Assembly: GCA_026874595.1 (NCBI GenBank)
Contig: CM049313.1
Span: 72,534,659-72,598,658 of the forward strand
Length of the DNA stretch: 64,000 nt
From: Sipunculus nudus
Taxonomy: Eukaryota > Annelida > Sipuncula > Golfingiida > Sipunculidae
Reading direction: 5' to 3'
The number at the start of each line of letters is the position of its first letter. Position 1 is the stretch's first letter. Of this stretch, positions 47,701 to 59,840 are shown one piece after another. The translations under genes and the position numbers were made by a program. Under the pieces are notes generated by a model, which was not told the origin of the DNA, searched no databases, and was given only the letters and a program-made list of their open reading frames with translations.

Positions 47701-49221
47701 TATAGCTGTAGAGCTGTTTACTGGTTTTCTGGTCGTACCATTTGGCTTTTGTTTTATTATCAAGTCGTAGTCTGACGGAAAAATCGGCTTGATCTACAAA
47801 GACTCCTTCTTTGTGAAGAAGTTGATTGTCAGTCACTATACCAATGTGTCTCAGTGAATCAAATAACTATTGCGAGGTTTAGATTATATGAAGAGATTTA
47901 TGTATGTATTTTTTTGTAAATTTTTAACACATGCCTCCATGACAGAGATAACACTGAATTAATCATCAGAGAAAGAATACAGCTATGCATTACTATATGC
48001 AGATTTTGGCGAATGCGTCTAAAAGCCGTTTATTAACTCTTTTTATTGTACAACAGGCGCATATGGTGCTTTTGGGCATCATTTGAACTTCAGATACAAG
48101 GATCTATATGTTATACTTGAAAAATTAGCTTTAACAGCTGTGAACAACACATGAGGAATGTAAAACACGCGGACTTAATATAAAACATGCTTGTTCCTTA
48201 AATTGTCTTCTCAGTGAGCATCCATAGCTCAACTAGATCGACAGTTGTTAAAATGCAGTGTTCATATGCAGAAGCATAAGCTACAGATGCCCCCAATGTC
48301 GTAAACTCAACTCTGCTGAGAAGGCAATAAAGCACACTGCAGGCTTTTTGTAGGCAGCTGTGGCATTTGGAATACCTTGGCACTGTTTCACACACCAGGC
48401 AGCGTCCAGGGGACCGGCATGTCATGCAAATCCTGTCGTAGGGGTCGCCATTACATCAAAGACCGTGCATCAGGCGTCATACAGAAGTGAACTGTAAAAC
48501 AGCATGCAATAAATATAGTTTGATATACTCGAGCATAAAGACCTGTTACGCATTGTTCATGGAAATTCTGAAGGGCCTCCTTAAGGAATAAAGATTTAAT
48601 GTTTTAATGAAAATATTCTGGTTAAATAGAATACACATACAGTACCATCAGCCTTGTAAATGACAGCATATAACATATAAATTTTGGACAATTTTAAACC
48701 TATTCATTCAACGACGGAAAACGATGGTTTTATTAAGTGTATCTAGGGATTTCGATTAAAGTGTAAGTCAGATCTTTGAGAGAAAGAAAAGAAATTTTTT
48801 TTCCCGCCAGAGGAAACATGAATATGGATCGCTCAGTACCTCAAAATACTCGATTACGACGGGAAAAGCGATTTATCACATTTGACCAAGAAAATAATAT
48901 TTTATTAATCTTATAATATAAATATTTTTAAAAGGGTGTTTCATCTCTGTGATGCTCAAATATGTTAACTCGTACAGGGCCGTGTCAGAGTGTCTCCTGG
49001 CTATTAACTTTTATGTCGCTGTCAAGCTAAACACTGCGAGGAATGGATCACTCCCACTTAAAAATCGAGGCGAGAGTTTCCAGCTTCAGTTGTCCATGAG
49101 ATGAAATGAAGACTTCCCTTTTTATCATTTGTTAACATAATTATATGAATTATTATAAAGTGGGAAACAAACAGATATAGTGGGAAACGTAACTGCTTTG
49201 TATAATATTACCATAGTGTGA
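44701..49221. other. unique region without a recognisable gene
   Basis: The island 45370-45960 is GC-balanced and carries a 150-codon frame (45447-45899), but its composition and lack of domains give no support. An 18-bp AT palindrome lies at 46553-46570. Nothing else is recognised. Confidence 0.35.
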
Positions 49222-49324
49222 GGAATTAGGCGGGGTCCAAATAAAAGCGTTGCTCCACCTTAAACCCTTCCGATTCACGTTCCTTTGCCACCAAACTCTC
49301 TGCACATATAGATTATCGCCAATA
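49222..49324. other. diverged twin of the 34682 segment
   Basis: It shares the 13-mer TTGCCACCAAACT (49285-49297), CCGAT and CACGT, and the order of several shorter words, with 34682-34785. By eye about two thirds of positions agree over roughly 100 bp. Confidence 0.5.
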
Positions 49325-52300
49325 ATCGTTCTGCATGTAAACCAATAACAAAGTTCCTGGTTCAAAGATTGCAGGAGATATTCCGCCGACTGTCCGAGTT
49401 AAAATGTCTTATCTTGCACTAGGAAGTATGGGACAAATAATCAAAATTTGAAGAAAGAGTTAATAATTTTGAACATGTTCATCGCTGGTTAACAGAAATA
49501 TATTAATCAGGCCATTCCGATTGATGACATAACTCAATACAAAGTCATACGTGACCGACCTTTGTCACTATATAGTCCTTTGTATTGTCTCACGGATAAC
49601 GTCAGAGGAAATAACCATGAGATTATCATGCAGTGATTGAAGCGCATATTAAAGATAACGAGGGACAATAACGTCTATGTGTTCCCTTTTGAAAACAAAT
49701 AAAATTGTGACCGTTTGAAGCAAAACACTGATAACAGCCTGAGCTCTAGCTTAGTTGTTGCCACTGCCAGTAGAGCATGTGTGTTTGTGTGTTTGATTGT
49801 GTTGGTGTGTGTGTTTGTACACGACATAACTCACGCAACCATGAACGGGATCTCATGAAAATTTTCAGGGCATTTCGGGGACAGGAATATTAAGAATTGA
49901 TTGGATTTTGGTGTGGAACTGGAACATGATATGGATTCAGGAAGGTCATCACAGAACCCATGCACACGCATACACATTGCGGAGGCATGCATTCATTAGA
50001 ATGCAGGTTTCTCATTATATATGGTTTAACAGAAAAATGTTACATACATCAGTTAACGGATATTGGAAAATTATTCTTAAAAGAAGTTAGTGTGACTTGA
50101 CGTAAAACGTATGTTCATTTACACTTTTCCCCAATCGAAAATGAAAACTAAAACTTCAAGCACTTAGCCCAGGCTTCTTATAATACAAACTGTGTCAGCA
50201 GTTCCGAGCGTCCGTCTCCGGGCATCAGGATCACTTATCAAAAGACGACACTGTAGTCCCACGCATAAGTTTTTAGGAGTCCACGCATGCGTGGTGCGCC
50301 CGGGGGAGAGCGACCCCATTGTCCTATTAGAAGAGAGTGTGTTGGGACCCGGGGGCTGCAGCCCGGGGGAGGGACACCACTTGTTGCGGCAGATGAGGCA
50401 AGCTAAACAGCATTAAGGGGCTCCTGTGGGTATTCGCTCTGATTCAACCAAACACGCGGTTTGGTTCCACGCTGGCGACACTGCAAGGCGGACTGTATGC
50501 CGTTTCATTTTAGTTATTATCTTATACCAGCTGATACGAACCAAATCTGCCTCGACACACTCAAAAAGCAGACGCGGGAATATCGCCAAATGCATTTAAT
50601 CTAATATTTGTCTTCCTGTTATTATGTATTCAGTTATTAATAAATTTGTTACTATCAATTTTATTCTAAAGGTCATTTCAGTAAATGGCAGTTGATCAAA
50701 CATATATAGTTTTCTCTCTCTCTCTCTCATTAAAAAAAACTTAAACGGTTCACCGTTATAATTATTAAGGCACAGAAGAAGTGTTGTCTTATATTTGATT
50801 TCTACAGAACTTAGCTTTAATATATATATAGATGTATGTATATATATTATAAATCGAGCAATATAACCATCATACAAGGTATTCCAGGATTCTCGGGTCA
50901 AAATATTCACAGTCCCGTGGGATTTGATTTTAGAGGGTTCAAAAGGTCCAATGCACTTTTCAAAGGTCCATGGTAAATGATATCAATATTTTGCATTATT
51001 ATATAGTTAATAGCCCAGTAGCTAAAATCTCTTATGGTAAGATACACCATTAAAGGGATAAGGCTCAGCTACAAATAGTACATGACACAAAAACTCTGCA
51101 TGGTAAAAACATGTAAAAACTATATATGAAAACAGTTTCAGTATATACAAACGTAAAATAAAACACATACAGGGAATGATTATATTTTAGATTTAGCAGA
51201 TTGTTAGCTGTGCAAAAACAGAATTAAGTCAACTGTAGGATATATAGGCTTTGGTTTGAATAAAGTTTTGGCTCTTTCACATGCTTTCGATAATTTAGGG
51301 CTTTCATTAGGAATTAAGAAAAACTGGGCAATCCGAGACGCTCATTTTGGGAGTGTGAATTTGGAGGGTCAAAGGGCAGCGGATCTTTGCCAAATTTTTA
51401 ATGACTAAGTACAATCATTTTGGATTTTTAATCGGCACTGATAACCTAGTTTGACAAGAACCCTCTCGTCTTAAGTAAGTGGAGCCAGGTATACCGCGCG
51501 TCCGCTTGGATCTTCGGGGCCCCATCAAATAGCGTCTGAAAAACCCGAGTGTTCCTATAAAAGCGGCAATGGTCAGTCACTGCATGAAGAGCCAGCTTTG
51601 ATTCCCTTGGTCCTATAGCCATGGAGATTATCGCGCGTCCCAAAGAATCGAAAGTCCCAAACATTTTGTAAGGGTCTCTGACGCATATTCCATTGTTTCT
51701 GAAAGACCTGCATCAAATGATTTTATTAGTGGCAATTTTCCTTCCAAAGGGTTTTCAAACGTTTTGGAAAAGGGATTCCAACCTAAGAAAACTAATGGGA
51801 AAACCTCAAACAGGTCCTCAGGTCCATGTGGGGTGGGCTAAGCCGCCTTAAATATGTTAAACCCAATAAAATAGGTAGCGTCGGCTGAAAGGGGGCGTCC
51901 ATGCAGGCCCTCTAGATCCGATTAATCGGCAATGTATATATAACTTGCAGACAAAATAATTTCATAAATAGCTCTACGTTTATATATAAGAATCATTATA
52001 TAAACTCTTTTTTTAATGAATTCTCACTTTCAGATTTAACAATTAACCTTGGCCCACTCTTGGAATTAAAAGAAAAAGAATTCCTGTTCTCTTGTCCTTT
52101 TATATGGGTTGAGTTTTGTAACAGCGCAAGAGACTTAACGATATATAATGTTGTCTTTTTTTCAGGACTCGGAATCTATTATGTACCTGTAAAAAAGATC
52201 ACTTCAAGGAACTTTACATGCAACTTTAACAAATAAAATACCTCACTACAAAATATTATACACACAAACATGAGTGAGTAAATGATATGCAAATCAGTTT

Positions 52301-52466
52301 GTACAGTGCCATTGTTACCGGCATTAATCCAAATAAAGATTTACAGGTTGTTGCAATACGCTGACATGGACAACCCCAGACGCGCTTACCCTGGTTAGAA
52401 TCATGTCTGTATAGTACACATGTATGCGAATCTTATCACACCTGCATGGTATATATTGCAACAGTT
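49325..52466. other. unique region without a recognisable gene
   Basis: A GC-rich patch at 50190-50600 (GGGACCCGGGGGCTGCAGCC near 50343), a TG-rich stretch at 49785-49820 and a short (TC)n at 50711-50729 are visible. No splice-consistent exons were found. Confidence 0.35.
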
Positions 52467-52612
52467 TTTTCTCTTTCCCTTTCTCTGTCTCTCTCTATTT
52501 CTCTCTATCTCTCTCTCTCTCTTCTGTCTCTCTCTCTCTCTGTCTCTCTCCCCGCTCTCTCTCTCTTAGTTTCTCTCTCTCTTACTTTCTGTCTCTCTCT
52601 CTCTTTCACTGT
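52467..52612. repeat. (CT)n-rich microsatellite with linked tail
   Basis: Imperfect CT/TCTG repeats end in TTTCACTGTTAAAAGAAAGGG. The same tail occurs in reverse orientation beside the CT array at 58484, so the two arrays belong to one repeat family. Confidence 0.9.
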
Positions 52613-53008
52613 TAAAAGAAAGGGTATTTTTAAAGGTTATTCTTGCAAGTGAAAGGGTATTCTGCCACAAAAAAAACCTTCGCTGAAGACCAGTGGGTAT
52701 ATATTGTACCACCAGAAAACCCAACTATTATAAACAACTTCACATATTTTAGTAGGCTTTATTAATTCACACCATCCCCCCGCCCCTCCCCCAAATCTCA
52801 GCTTGTATTAAATGTCTATGCATTGCTGATGCAACAAATATTCATCAATTCAGTTTTAATGTTTACAGCCCACTTGCCCTATCTTATCATTGGTTCCATA
52901 TAATTCATATGCTGTGCAATATATTGCTTATAAATTTAAAATATAAATTATTCAATATAAACGGTCTTGTTCTTTTGTAATGGAATAAAAATCGTCACAC
53001 TTTATGAG

Positions 53009-53785
53009 CATGGGAAGTATATGGGAAGACTGCTTTGGAACTCAAAGAACAGATGATCCAGAAACTGGTCCCAGATAGTATGAAGTGTCAGATAAAGTTC
53101 ATGAAAGCGCAGAAAGAACTGCAAGAAAAACAGCTGTCCTGCCCTCCACACTCAAATATTCAAGGTAAATATATTTTTATTCATTGGCATGGTTATGAGT
53201 AATGAACAATTCAAAGTCATCTGAACATTTGAAGAAATACAAGCAAATTTCGCTTATACCTATAAATGATGAATGTTTTGTAAATTTTGTTGAATCATTG
53301 ATGTCCATATATCTTCTTAAAAATTGTATACGTAAAGTCAGATTATTTTTTTAATCATGATGCAGGTAAGACTGCCCGTCCACATCCAGACATTGTTCCT
53401 ATGATGACAGAAGCGAGGACAGGACTTCTATTACACCTCCTAGTCCCAGTCAAGGCAGGTATGTCGTTTAATCAGACACTGTGGTTAAACAGCAGGTTAT
53501 CAAGGTGGGGCAGGTACACAAGAGGGATCATATATGTGAACATTTGTTTCGGGACATTCATGATTATCCTTGGTTATCCTTTCGAATAACTTAGATGCCT
53601 AAAACCGTATGAAATTTCAGACAGTGTCGACTTTCGTTAAGCAAACAGACCTTAAATTCGATAATTATCATTAACGAGTTAAGTATGATAAATAAGAAAA
53701 CATGGATGTTAGCATCAGGATCAGTTACATAATTTATTTATAATTCATTAGAAAAACTATGTTTATGTGCATCAATTAAATGGAG

Positions 53786-53838
<53 letters not shown>

Positions 53839-55384
53839 TTATTAATAAAGATAATTGAATGTCATGGGATTTCCTATATGATGTTTTTACACTTTAATCT
53901 TTTTACAGTAGTCCTTTAAGCACAGAACGTGTAGTTGATCATGCCAGTCGTCCATTTGCCAAATATGAAGACGACATGATAGGATATAGGTAAATGATAC
54001 TGTTTTCATAAAAAAAAACTCCAGATGGGTGTAACACAACTTAGTTCATTCCATCACATGCATATGTGTTGTCCTTTGACCGTAAAGTAAATACTTAGTA
54101 ATAATTTAAACATACAAAGTTAATTTTTCAAGATAAAACAAAACTGTATACATTGTCAAGGTTTCTTATGAAGCAATGTTAATGGGGATCAAAGTAAATG
54201 AAACCTGTAAACATGAAATATATATCTACATTCTAATTTTATTTCATTTTCATTTATTTTCTTTTTCCAGACTGCCAGAGTTTCCACCACATGTGAAGAT
54301 AATGTTGCAGTCAAAGAAAAGTGTTCAAGATTACTTGCCTGAAAGCTGTAATAGGAAGAAGGTCATTTATACCCAGACCACAGATTTGCAACGCCAGAAG
54401 AAACTGTAAGTGCTATGACTTGCAAAGAATGACTAAAATAATAGACTTTTCATGTATTACAATATGCTAAATCAGGTTGATTTTGAAACTGGAATAATAA
54501 ATTTCATACATTATTCAACCACATGCAAAATGTAACATTTTTTCTTTAACTGAAAACGAGCGTGTGACAGAATTTTGAAATTCTTAAGAACAAAGGGTTG
54601 GTCTAATCTTTACTAATTTACAAGATTGCATTTTTTTAAACCAGTTAAAAGCAGCATGTATGATATAACGGTCAGGAATGGTCTGTACAACATTTACCCT
54701 CCAATCTCCCACTTTCATACATTCATTCATTTTGGCAACAATCCTTATCTAAAATATGATTATGAGCCCTGCATGGCATGCGATTTCATTTTTAAAGGGC
54801 AATATAAGTCCCCTTATAAGTGAAATAAGGTTTGTATTTTCTGCTTATAAACATTTACTCTGTTTGAATCTACAAAATTATTTATAATGTTTCGAGTTAT
54901 GAATAATATATTTGAAGATGGTAATGAATCTGAAAAACTACTATTTATGTTTTCATTTCCAGCCGTCCATCCAGGAGAGGATATAAGAAGATCCAAGATG
55001 CTTTGTTTGAACGGTAACCACAGATTAGTTTTTAACTATAAACTTAAAAAGGTTAATACATCTATCATTTAGAAAGTACTAATCGAGATTAATGTAAGTG
55101 CTTGTCGTAAAAATATATCACCCTAACTTTCATATTACACGTGAATTCATAACTTAAGAAACTAAGTTAATATTGAACAAACTGTATTTTCCAGAACTCG
55201 TGGAGAGACAGCCTGTACAAACCAAAATGAAAATACCTTCGGATTCCACTCTCAGGCACCCCATGCAGAGGCAAACTTCATGAGAAGCAAATATGGCAGA
55301 CCGGGAGTCAGAGGCAGAAAAAGAAAGTTGACTTACAACACTGAGGATGATACTCCACATAAGAGACCCAAACCTCCAACTCAG
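53009..55384 (+). CDS. multi-exon gene, in-frame 5' exons; tentative SAMD3-like family
   Basis: Six exons join without breaking frame: 53009-53164 (left edge uncertain), 53371-53458, 53909-53989, 54271-54405, 54963-55013 and 55195-55384, with phases 1, 2, 2, 2, 2, 0. The junctions are GT-AG, most acceptors have good pyrimidine tracts, and the second exon must use the AG at 53369-53370 to stay in frame. No certain start codon is seen; ATG 53053 is in frame. The exons encode a Lys/Glu-rich helix (LELKEQMIQKLV), a Ser/Pro-rich linker, LPEFPPHVKIMLQ, PSRRGYKKIQDALFER, and a basic stretch with GVRGRKRK and HKRPKP that could be a nuclear localisation signal. The order, especially the PSRRGYKKIQDAL block before a basic linker, recalls the uncharacterised SAMD3-like proteins of fish and invertebrates. 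That is from memory and tentative. Confidence 0.65.
53787..53845. repeat. (TTA)n microsatellite in an intron
   Basis: About twenty TTA repeats with one interruption, in the intron before the exon at 53909. Confidence 0.95.
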
Positions 55385-55691
55385 GTGGGCTATATGTTGT
55401 ACATGATTTATTTGTAATGGTGTATTATGAACTGAGTGTCTGAGAAAAGACCAATATCAACCAATTTACATTGATTTGCCAATTTAAAAGACCAATATCA
55501 ACGAGTTTACAGTTATTTGTCCCCTTTATTTCTGACTTTCCTATGCTAATATTTATTATTACGTCCAGGATGCTAAATCTTTTCAACTTAATAAGAAACA
55601 TTAATAAGAAACATACCTTTTCATACTGTTTTTTTTTTATAAATATGTAAAATTTAAAAGTAGTTGTGATATTTATTTTGAGTAAACTGAG

Positions 55692-57521
55692 GAAGAAGAG
55701 GATGATATTAGCATTAGGCGGCAAGTGAAAGACCTAAAATTGGAAGCCACTAAGGCTAAACCCGACAGTTCACATGTAGAGCGTAAGCTGCTGCGAACGG
55801 CATGCAACATACCGCAGAAATCTGATATATAGCGAAGGTACTGATATCGAGGCGTTCCTTCAAAAGTTTCCAATCATCCGGATTAGGCCGTATGTATAAG
55901 TGCAACCATATTTCATTACATTATTCGATGGAGATGACACTAAATATAAAATTAAGCAATTACTTCACGAAATAATCCAGCATTGTTCTTTGGATAATAT
56001 AAACCTCTGCCTCCTCTGTGAGTTCCCCCTATGTGTCTAGCTCAGGATTTACATATTAATCCTTTTTTTTTTCTTAATCTTGACATCATTGCAGATGTGT
56101 ATGTGAAACTTTAAATTGAATCAAATACATGAGGAAGTATAGTTTTTAAAAATATTTTCTTATGCATTTGTTATGCATTTGAAACATATCCACTGTCATT
56201 AACAATGTTTTCCTATTGATTTGATACATGTAGATATGTAAAGTTATAAAGTGGAACTACATAAATAAAAACTTGATCAGATCTTATCATTCCAATTTTT
56301 TAATAAATTTACACTGATTTTATTTAAATCCAATTTATCTTTTCAATTTAGCTCATTGGAGATGTAAAGATAAACCACAACAAGGACATCCAAGGGAAAT
56401 TTAAAAGGATCCCTAATGGGCTCCTTGACGATACTAATCAAGTACAGTCGAAGGAAGGTCACCAACTTCCACAAGATCCATGAGGAATACTTCACTTCCA
56501 TTGGAGAAACAATGGATACAGCCAGAAAGGCTGGTGAGTGGATTTAATGCAATACATGTATTTTAAAGTCATCTTTTAAGGGATCATTTATACCAGAAAT
56601 CATTTGTTTTAAACGAGAAATGAGAAAATCCACATGTAGGTCTATTAAAAATTGAATTGAACTCAAAGATTTTAAGGACATTAAATGATTTGACATTTTT
56701 TAAATATGTGAAGTTATATTTCATATATTTAATGTAAAGCAACAACAACATCAACTTTACCACTGTGAAAGCAACACGACGACAACAACAAAAATTATAT
56801 TAATTTATGAATGAAAATCAGCTGTATTACAACCTGTAGTTTGTCTCTTTCAGAATTCGGGATTCAGTTCTCCTACAGACTGCTGCCTGCAATATTTGGT
56901 GAGAACGAACGCCTACTGTTCACAGAGACACCATGCAGAGGTAAGTTTATGAGGGGGCTAGTGTTATTATTTTCAGTTTCAGTATGCTAATATCACGATG
57001 TTTTTCACGGCCGCTTTTCAATTGTTTTTACTGTTACCAGTGATTTGTTAAATAAACATATACAAACTTAAATAAGGTGATCATATGAATGATTACTCCT
57101 CTTATTATATGTCCAATTATTTTGCCACTATTAAGAGTAAAGCATGTAGGTAATTACACCTTAATATAGAGTTGGAGTATCCAGTTATATTTGTCACCTT
57201 TATGAAATAAGCCTTTAGGTATTTAATGTATAATCAGATTTTCTAATTATTTTTTTCCCACATGCCGATATACATTAATTTTAATATTATATTCAGCATC
57301 TAATTTGGCTCGTCCATAGTTCATGACTTTTCCCCATGCAGGATGTTGGATCGCCGTTCCCCACCATTCTGAAAGATCAGCGAGGCATGCTGCAACTTCA
57401 GATAAATGGGGCAGATATCATGAAGGAGCAGCCAGTGAACAGGTTTACGTATGCCATAGAAGCATGGTTTGCCTCGTTTTTGGTGTTTGCCACCAAAACT
57501 GGAAAAAAACTTGCCTTTTGA
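55692..57521 (+). pseudogene. frame-broken 3' exons of the SAMD3-like gene
   Basis: Four further exons follow: 55692-55889, 56352-56533, 56854-56940 and 57342-57521. The first starts in phase with the preceding exon. Midway, the frame that reads VERKLLRTA hits a stop, and the sensible continuation (YRRNLIYSEG, then AFLQKFPIIRI) is one base out of register. In the second, KINHNKDIQGKFKRI and later IKYSRRKVTNFHKI are in different frames. The third encodes FSYRLLPAIFGE. The fourth encodes SPFPTILKD and FTYAIEAWFASFLVFATK up to TGA, but in a phase that does not follow from the third. At least three frame changes suggest a decaying gene; assembly errors are the alternative. The pieces match the order of the C-terminal half of SAMD3-like proteins (RR..I motif, FP.I, LLP.IF, PFPT). 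Confidence 0.65.
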
Positions 57522-57698
57522 TATAGAAGTACATCATTGGCCATCCAACAAAGGTGCCGAATTCTGTTAATACATGGGCTTCGAAGTTAAAACTAAATTA
57601 GGGTAATGTGGTTATGTGCCATATTACTATGTTTCTGATCAAGAATTGTTATGTAACAATTATGTAATTGTTATATTGTTTTATTATTGGTCATATAT

Positions 57699-57854
57699 TG
57701 TTACGGGGTGACATAAAAGCGGACCAAACTGCCTCGCTAGTGAAGCTTGCTTTGCTTTTGAAGCTGTTGGAACGCCGGACTTGTGCGCCACCGTTATGGG
57801 TTCGAATCCGGGATCGGCCCAATGTTTTCCCCTGAGTAAATTGTCTTCGTTACA
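57699..57854 (+). repeat. left LTR of the TRIM, 156 bp
   Basis: TG...CA boundaries. Early ACATAAAAG is TATA-like. It has an extra 27 bp of GCTTTG-like sequence relative to the right LTR, which disrupts the box A region, but it retains box B GGTTCGAATCC. Confidence 0.85.
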
Positions 57855-57857
57855 AAA

Positions 57858-57875
57858 TGGGGGCTCGTCCGGGAT
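57858..57875 (+). other. primer-binding site, tRNA-Pro type
   Basis: TGGGGGCTCGTCCGGGAT is identical to the classical tRNA-Pro primer site used by many retroelements. It lies 3 nt inside the left LTR. Confidence 0.88.
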
Positions 57876-57930
57876 GACGGTAAACTTTGTGGCCCAGGGA
57901 ATAAGCTCACTAATTGTGACTCCTGGTCTT

Positions 57931-57946
57931 GTTCTGAAATCAGAAC
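57931..57946 (+). other. internal stem-loop of the TRIM
   Basis: GTTCTG-AAAT-CAGAAC forms a perfect 6-bp stem with a 4-nt loop just upstream of the purine tract. Its role is unknown. Confidence 0.5.
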
Positions 57947-57963
57947 GCTCTTAAGAGGGGGTG

Positions 57964-58092
57964 TGTTACGGGGTGACATAAAAGAGGACCAAACAGCGAA
58001 GCGGTTGGAACGCCGGACTCGTGCGCCACCTTTATGGGTTCGAATCCGGGATCGGCCCAATGTTTTCCCCTGAGTAATTTGTCTTCGCAACA
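57964..58092 (+). repeat. right LTR of the TRIM, with tRNA-like pol III boxes
   Basis: TG...CA boundaries, 129 bp. CAGCGAAGCGGT (57994-58005) matches the box A consensus TRGCNNAGYNGG at 10 of 12 positions. GGTTCGAATCC (58037-58047) is a perfect box B. The 43-nt distance is that of a tRNA gene. The sequence between (GGTTGGAACGCCGGACTCGT) resembles tRNA D and anticodon arms. The acceptor and T stems do not pair, so this is a tRNA-derived remnant and not a tRNA gene. Confidence 0.8.
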
Positions 58093-58483
58093 ATATGTTA
58101 ATGTTTACGTATGTTAATAAACAACGGGCACTAAATGTTATGACTTTTTAGTTATTTGAAATAACATGCAGAGATCGGTCAGAGGTGTACCTGTGTGTGA
58201 CTGTACAAGACTTTCAATGTTAGATGAGTGATTAAATGATCATATATATACACATTTTGAAAAAATAAACCTTAGTGTTTACAACCAGAAAGAGAAGGGT
58301 TTTTATAAAAGGGATTTTAAAGGGGTTTGTTAAAAGGGTTTGGAAAGGGTTTTCTTAAAAGGGGCTAAAAAGGGTATTATAGAAAAGTGTTTTTTTTAAA
58401 CCCTTAAAGGGTTTTCGTATTTGGACACTCAAAAAAACCTTTTCCTACCCTTTAAAAAACCCTTTCTTCTAACAGTGAATTCT

Positions 58484-58542
58484 CTCTCTGTCTCTCTTTC
58501 TGTCTCTCTCTTTCTCTCTCTGTCAGTCTGTCTCTTTTTTTC

Positions 58543-58577
<35 letters not shown>

Positions 58578-58652
58578 ATCTCTTTCTCTCTGTCTCTCTC
58601 TCTTTCCCCCTCTCTCTCTCTTTCTATTCTCTCTCTCTCTCTCTCTCACTCA

Positions 58653-58731
<79 letters not shown>
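58484..58731. repeat. (CT)n-rich microsatellite
   Basis: Imperfect on the left, and a pure CT run of about 60 bp on the right. It is preceded at 58285-58475 by AAAGGGTTTT-like blocks facing CCCTTT blocks, including AAACCCTT-A-AAGGGTTT near 58398. Confidence 0.95.
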
Positions 58732-58734
<3 letters not shown>

Positions 58735-59639
58735 TTTAAAGGATATGGCCATGAATGGACAAACAGTCATTCCCAACTAATCAAGAAAAAAAATATGCCA
58801 TGGATATACTATGCATAGCCAGCCCTGATTACAATTATGTTGGCTTCAAAACGATGACATTAAATGTTTTTCTTTTTCTTGGAGGGTCAACGAAAATATA
58901 ACATTAGTATATCTTTTAATTGTTTTACCCTATTATCTCACCGCTTCATGTTTCATTAACACAACTTAATTATATAATGACTTGCAAAAGGGGACAATCT
59001 CGCAAAAAGTAGGGGTAATTTTTGTTGCTATTAGAGCATTGTTCCCGCAATCAGCAGTAATAGTTGAGAAGTCATTGTATATAATTAATACACAGATATG
59101 GCACCGGCGTCATCTCTATCCGTAAAATCGTGAAGACAAATGAATTTATGAGCTCGGGGTTACGTTCTGATACTGAATAATTGATATAAGGAGTAGGTCC
59201 TCAGAACCATTTAAGATAAATTAATCAGAAGCAACGTTGGTAAAGGCCAATCGTCCGTCTCCGTACCATTTCTAAATGACAGCTTTTGACAAAAATATCT
59301 AGCGCTTATACCAAAGGTCATTCGAACTCACACATGCCAATATTTAAGCGTCTCTGTTGCATGGTTTTCAAAAGCGGCCTCATGTCTTTGCATGAGAATA
59401 TATAAAGTTTTTTTTTAACGTAACCATTAATTGTTTGCTTGGTACAAAACAAACATATACTCATGTATAAGCGCCAGCGATGCACAACAAACAAAGCAAT
59501 TTTAGCGAATTTCAGCGAAATTTTAATATTTAATAATAGTTCTAAAGTTTTAAAAATTAGTCATGTGAACATTTGATAGCAGGTTCCGACTATATATCCG
59601 CAAACATCCGATCGGTTTATTGAGGCCTTGCCGTGATCC

Positions 59640-59640
<1 letters not shown>
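58732..59640. other. unique AT-rich DNA
   Basis: No repeat boundaries, open frames or RNA genes are recognised. Confidence 0.4.
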
Positions 59641-59709
<69 letters not shown>

Positions 59710-59711
59710 AT
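59641..59711. repeat. (AT)n microsatellite with (TATG)n end
   Basis: About 28 AT repeats followed by TATGTATGTATATA. It abuts ACTAGCAATTACCCGCACGG, the terminus of an interspersed repeat. Confidence 0.95.
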
Positions 59712-59840
59712 AAACTAGCAATTACCCGCACGGTTTGGAGCGAACACGACGATCCGTACGGTGGTATCGGAAATCAATCGAAAATCCGGAGATACGGAAA
59801 AATCATACAAATCGCCTTACGCTATTAATATATAGTTCCA
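59712..59840 (+). repeat. interspersed repeat fragment, copy 1
   Basis: It starts ACTAGCAATTACCCGC and contains ATCCGTACGGTGGTATC, GGAGATACGGAAAA and ATCGCCTTACGCTATTAATA. The last three words recur in the same order at 62160-62232. It resembles the ACTAGC..CCCG termini of abundant invertebrate retroelement-derived repeats. The class is not determined. Confidence 0.6.

Larger units (their letters stand above)
57699..58092 (+). mobile_element. TRIM: 394-bp miniature LTR retrotransposon
   Basis: Two direct repeats, 57699-57854 and 57964-58092, each begin TGTTACGGGGTGACATAAAAG and end in CA. Only 109 bp separate them. Three bases after the left repeat, an 18-nt primer-binding site complementary to the tRNA-Pro 3' end lies at 57858-57875 (TGGGGGCTCGTCCGGGAT). 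A purine tract AAGAGGGGGTG (57953-57963) directly precedes the right repeat. ATAT flanks both sides, a possible 4-bp target duplication. There is no coding sequence, so copying would need proteins from a full LTR element. The LTRs differ by a 27-bp insertion and roughly 5% substitutions, so the copy is not recent. Confidence 0.88.

Noticed and set aside
53366-53458. Acceptor at 53365 for the second exon of the SAMD3-like locus
   Set aside because: It would put the next exon into a frame with an immediate stop. The AG at 53369-53370 keeps six exons in one frame.
58421-58780. 119-codon Ser/Leu-rich frame
   Set aside because: Translation of the (CT)n array.
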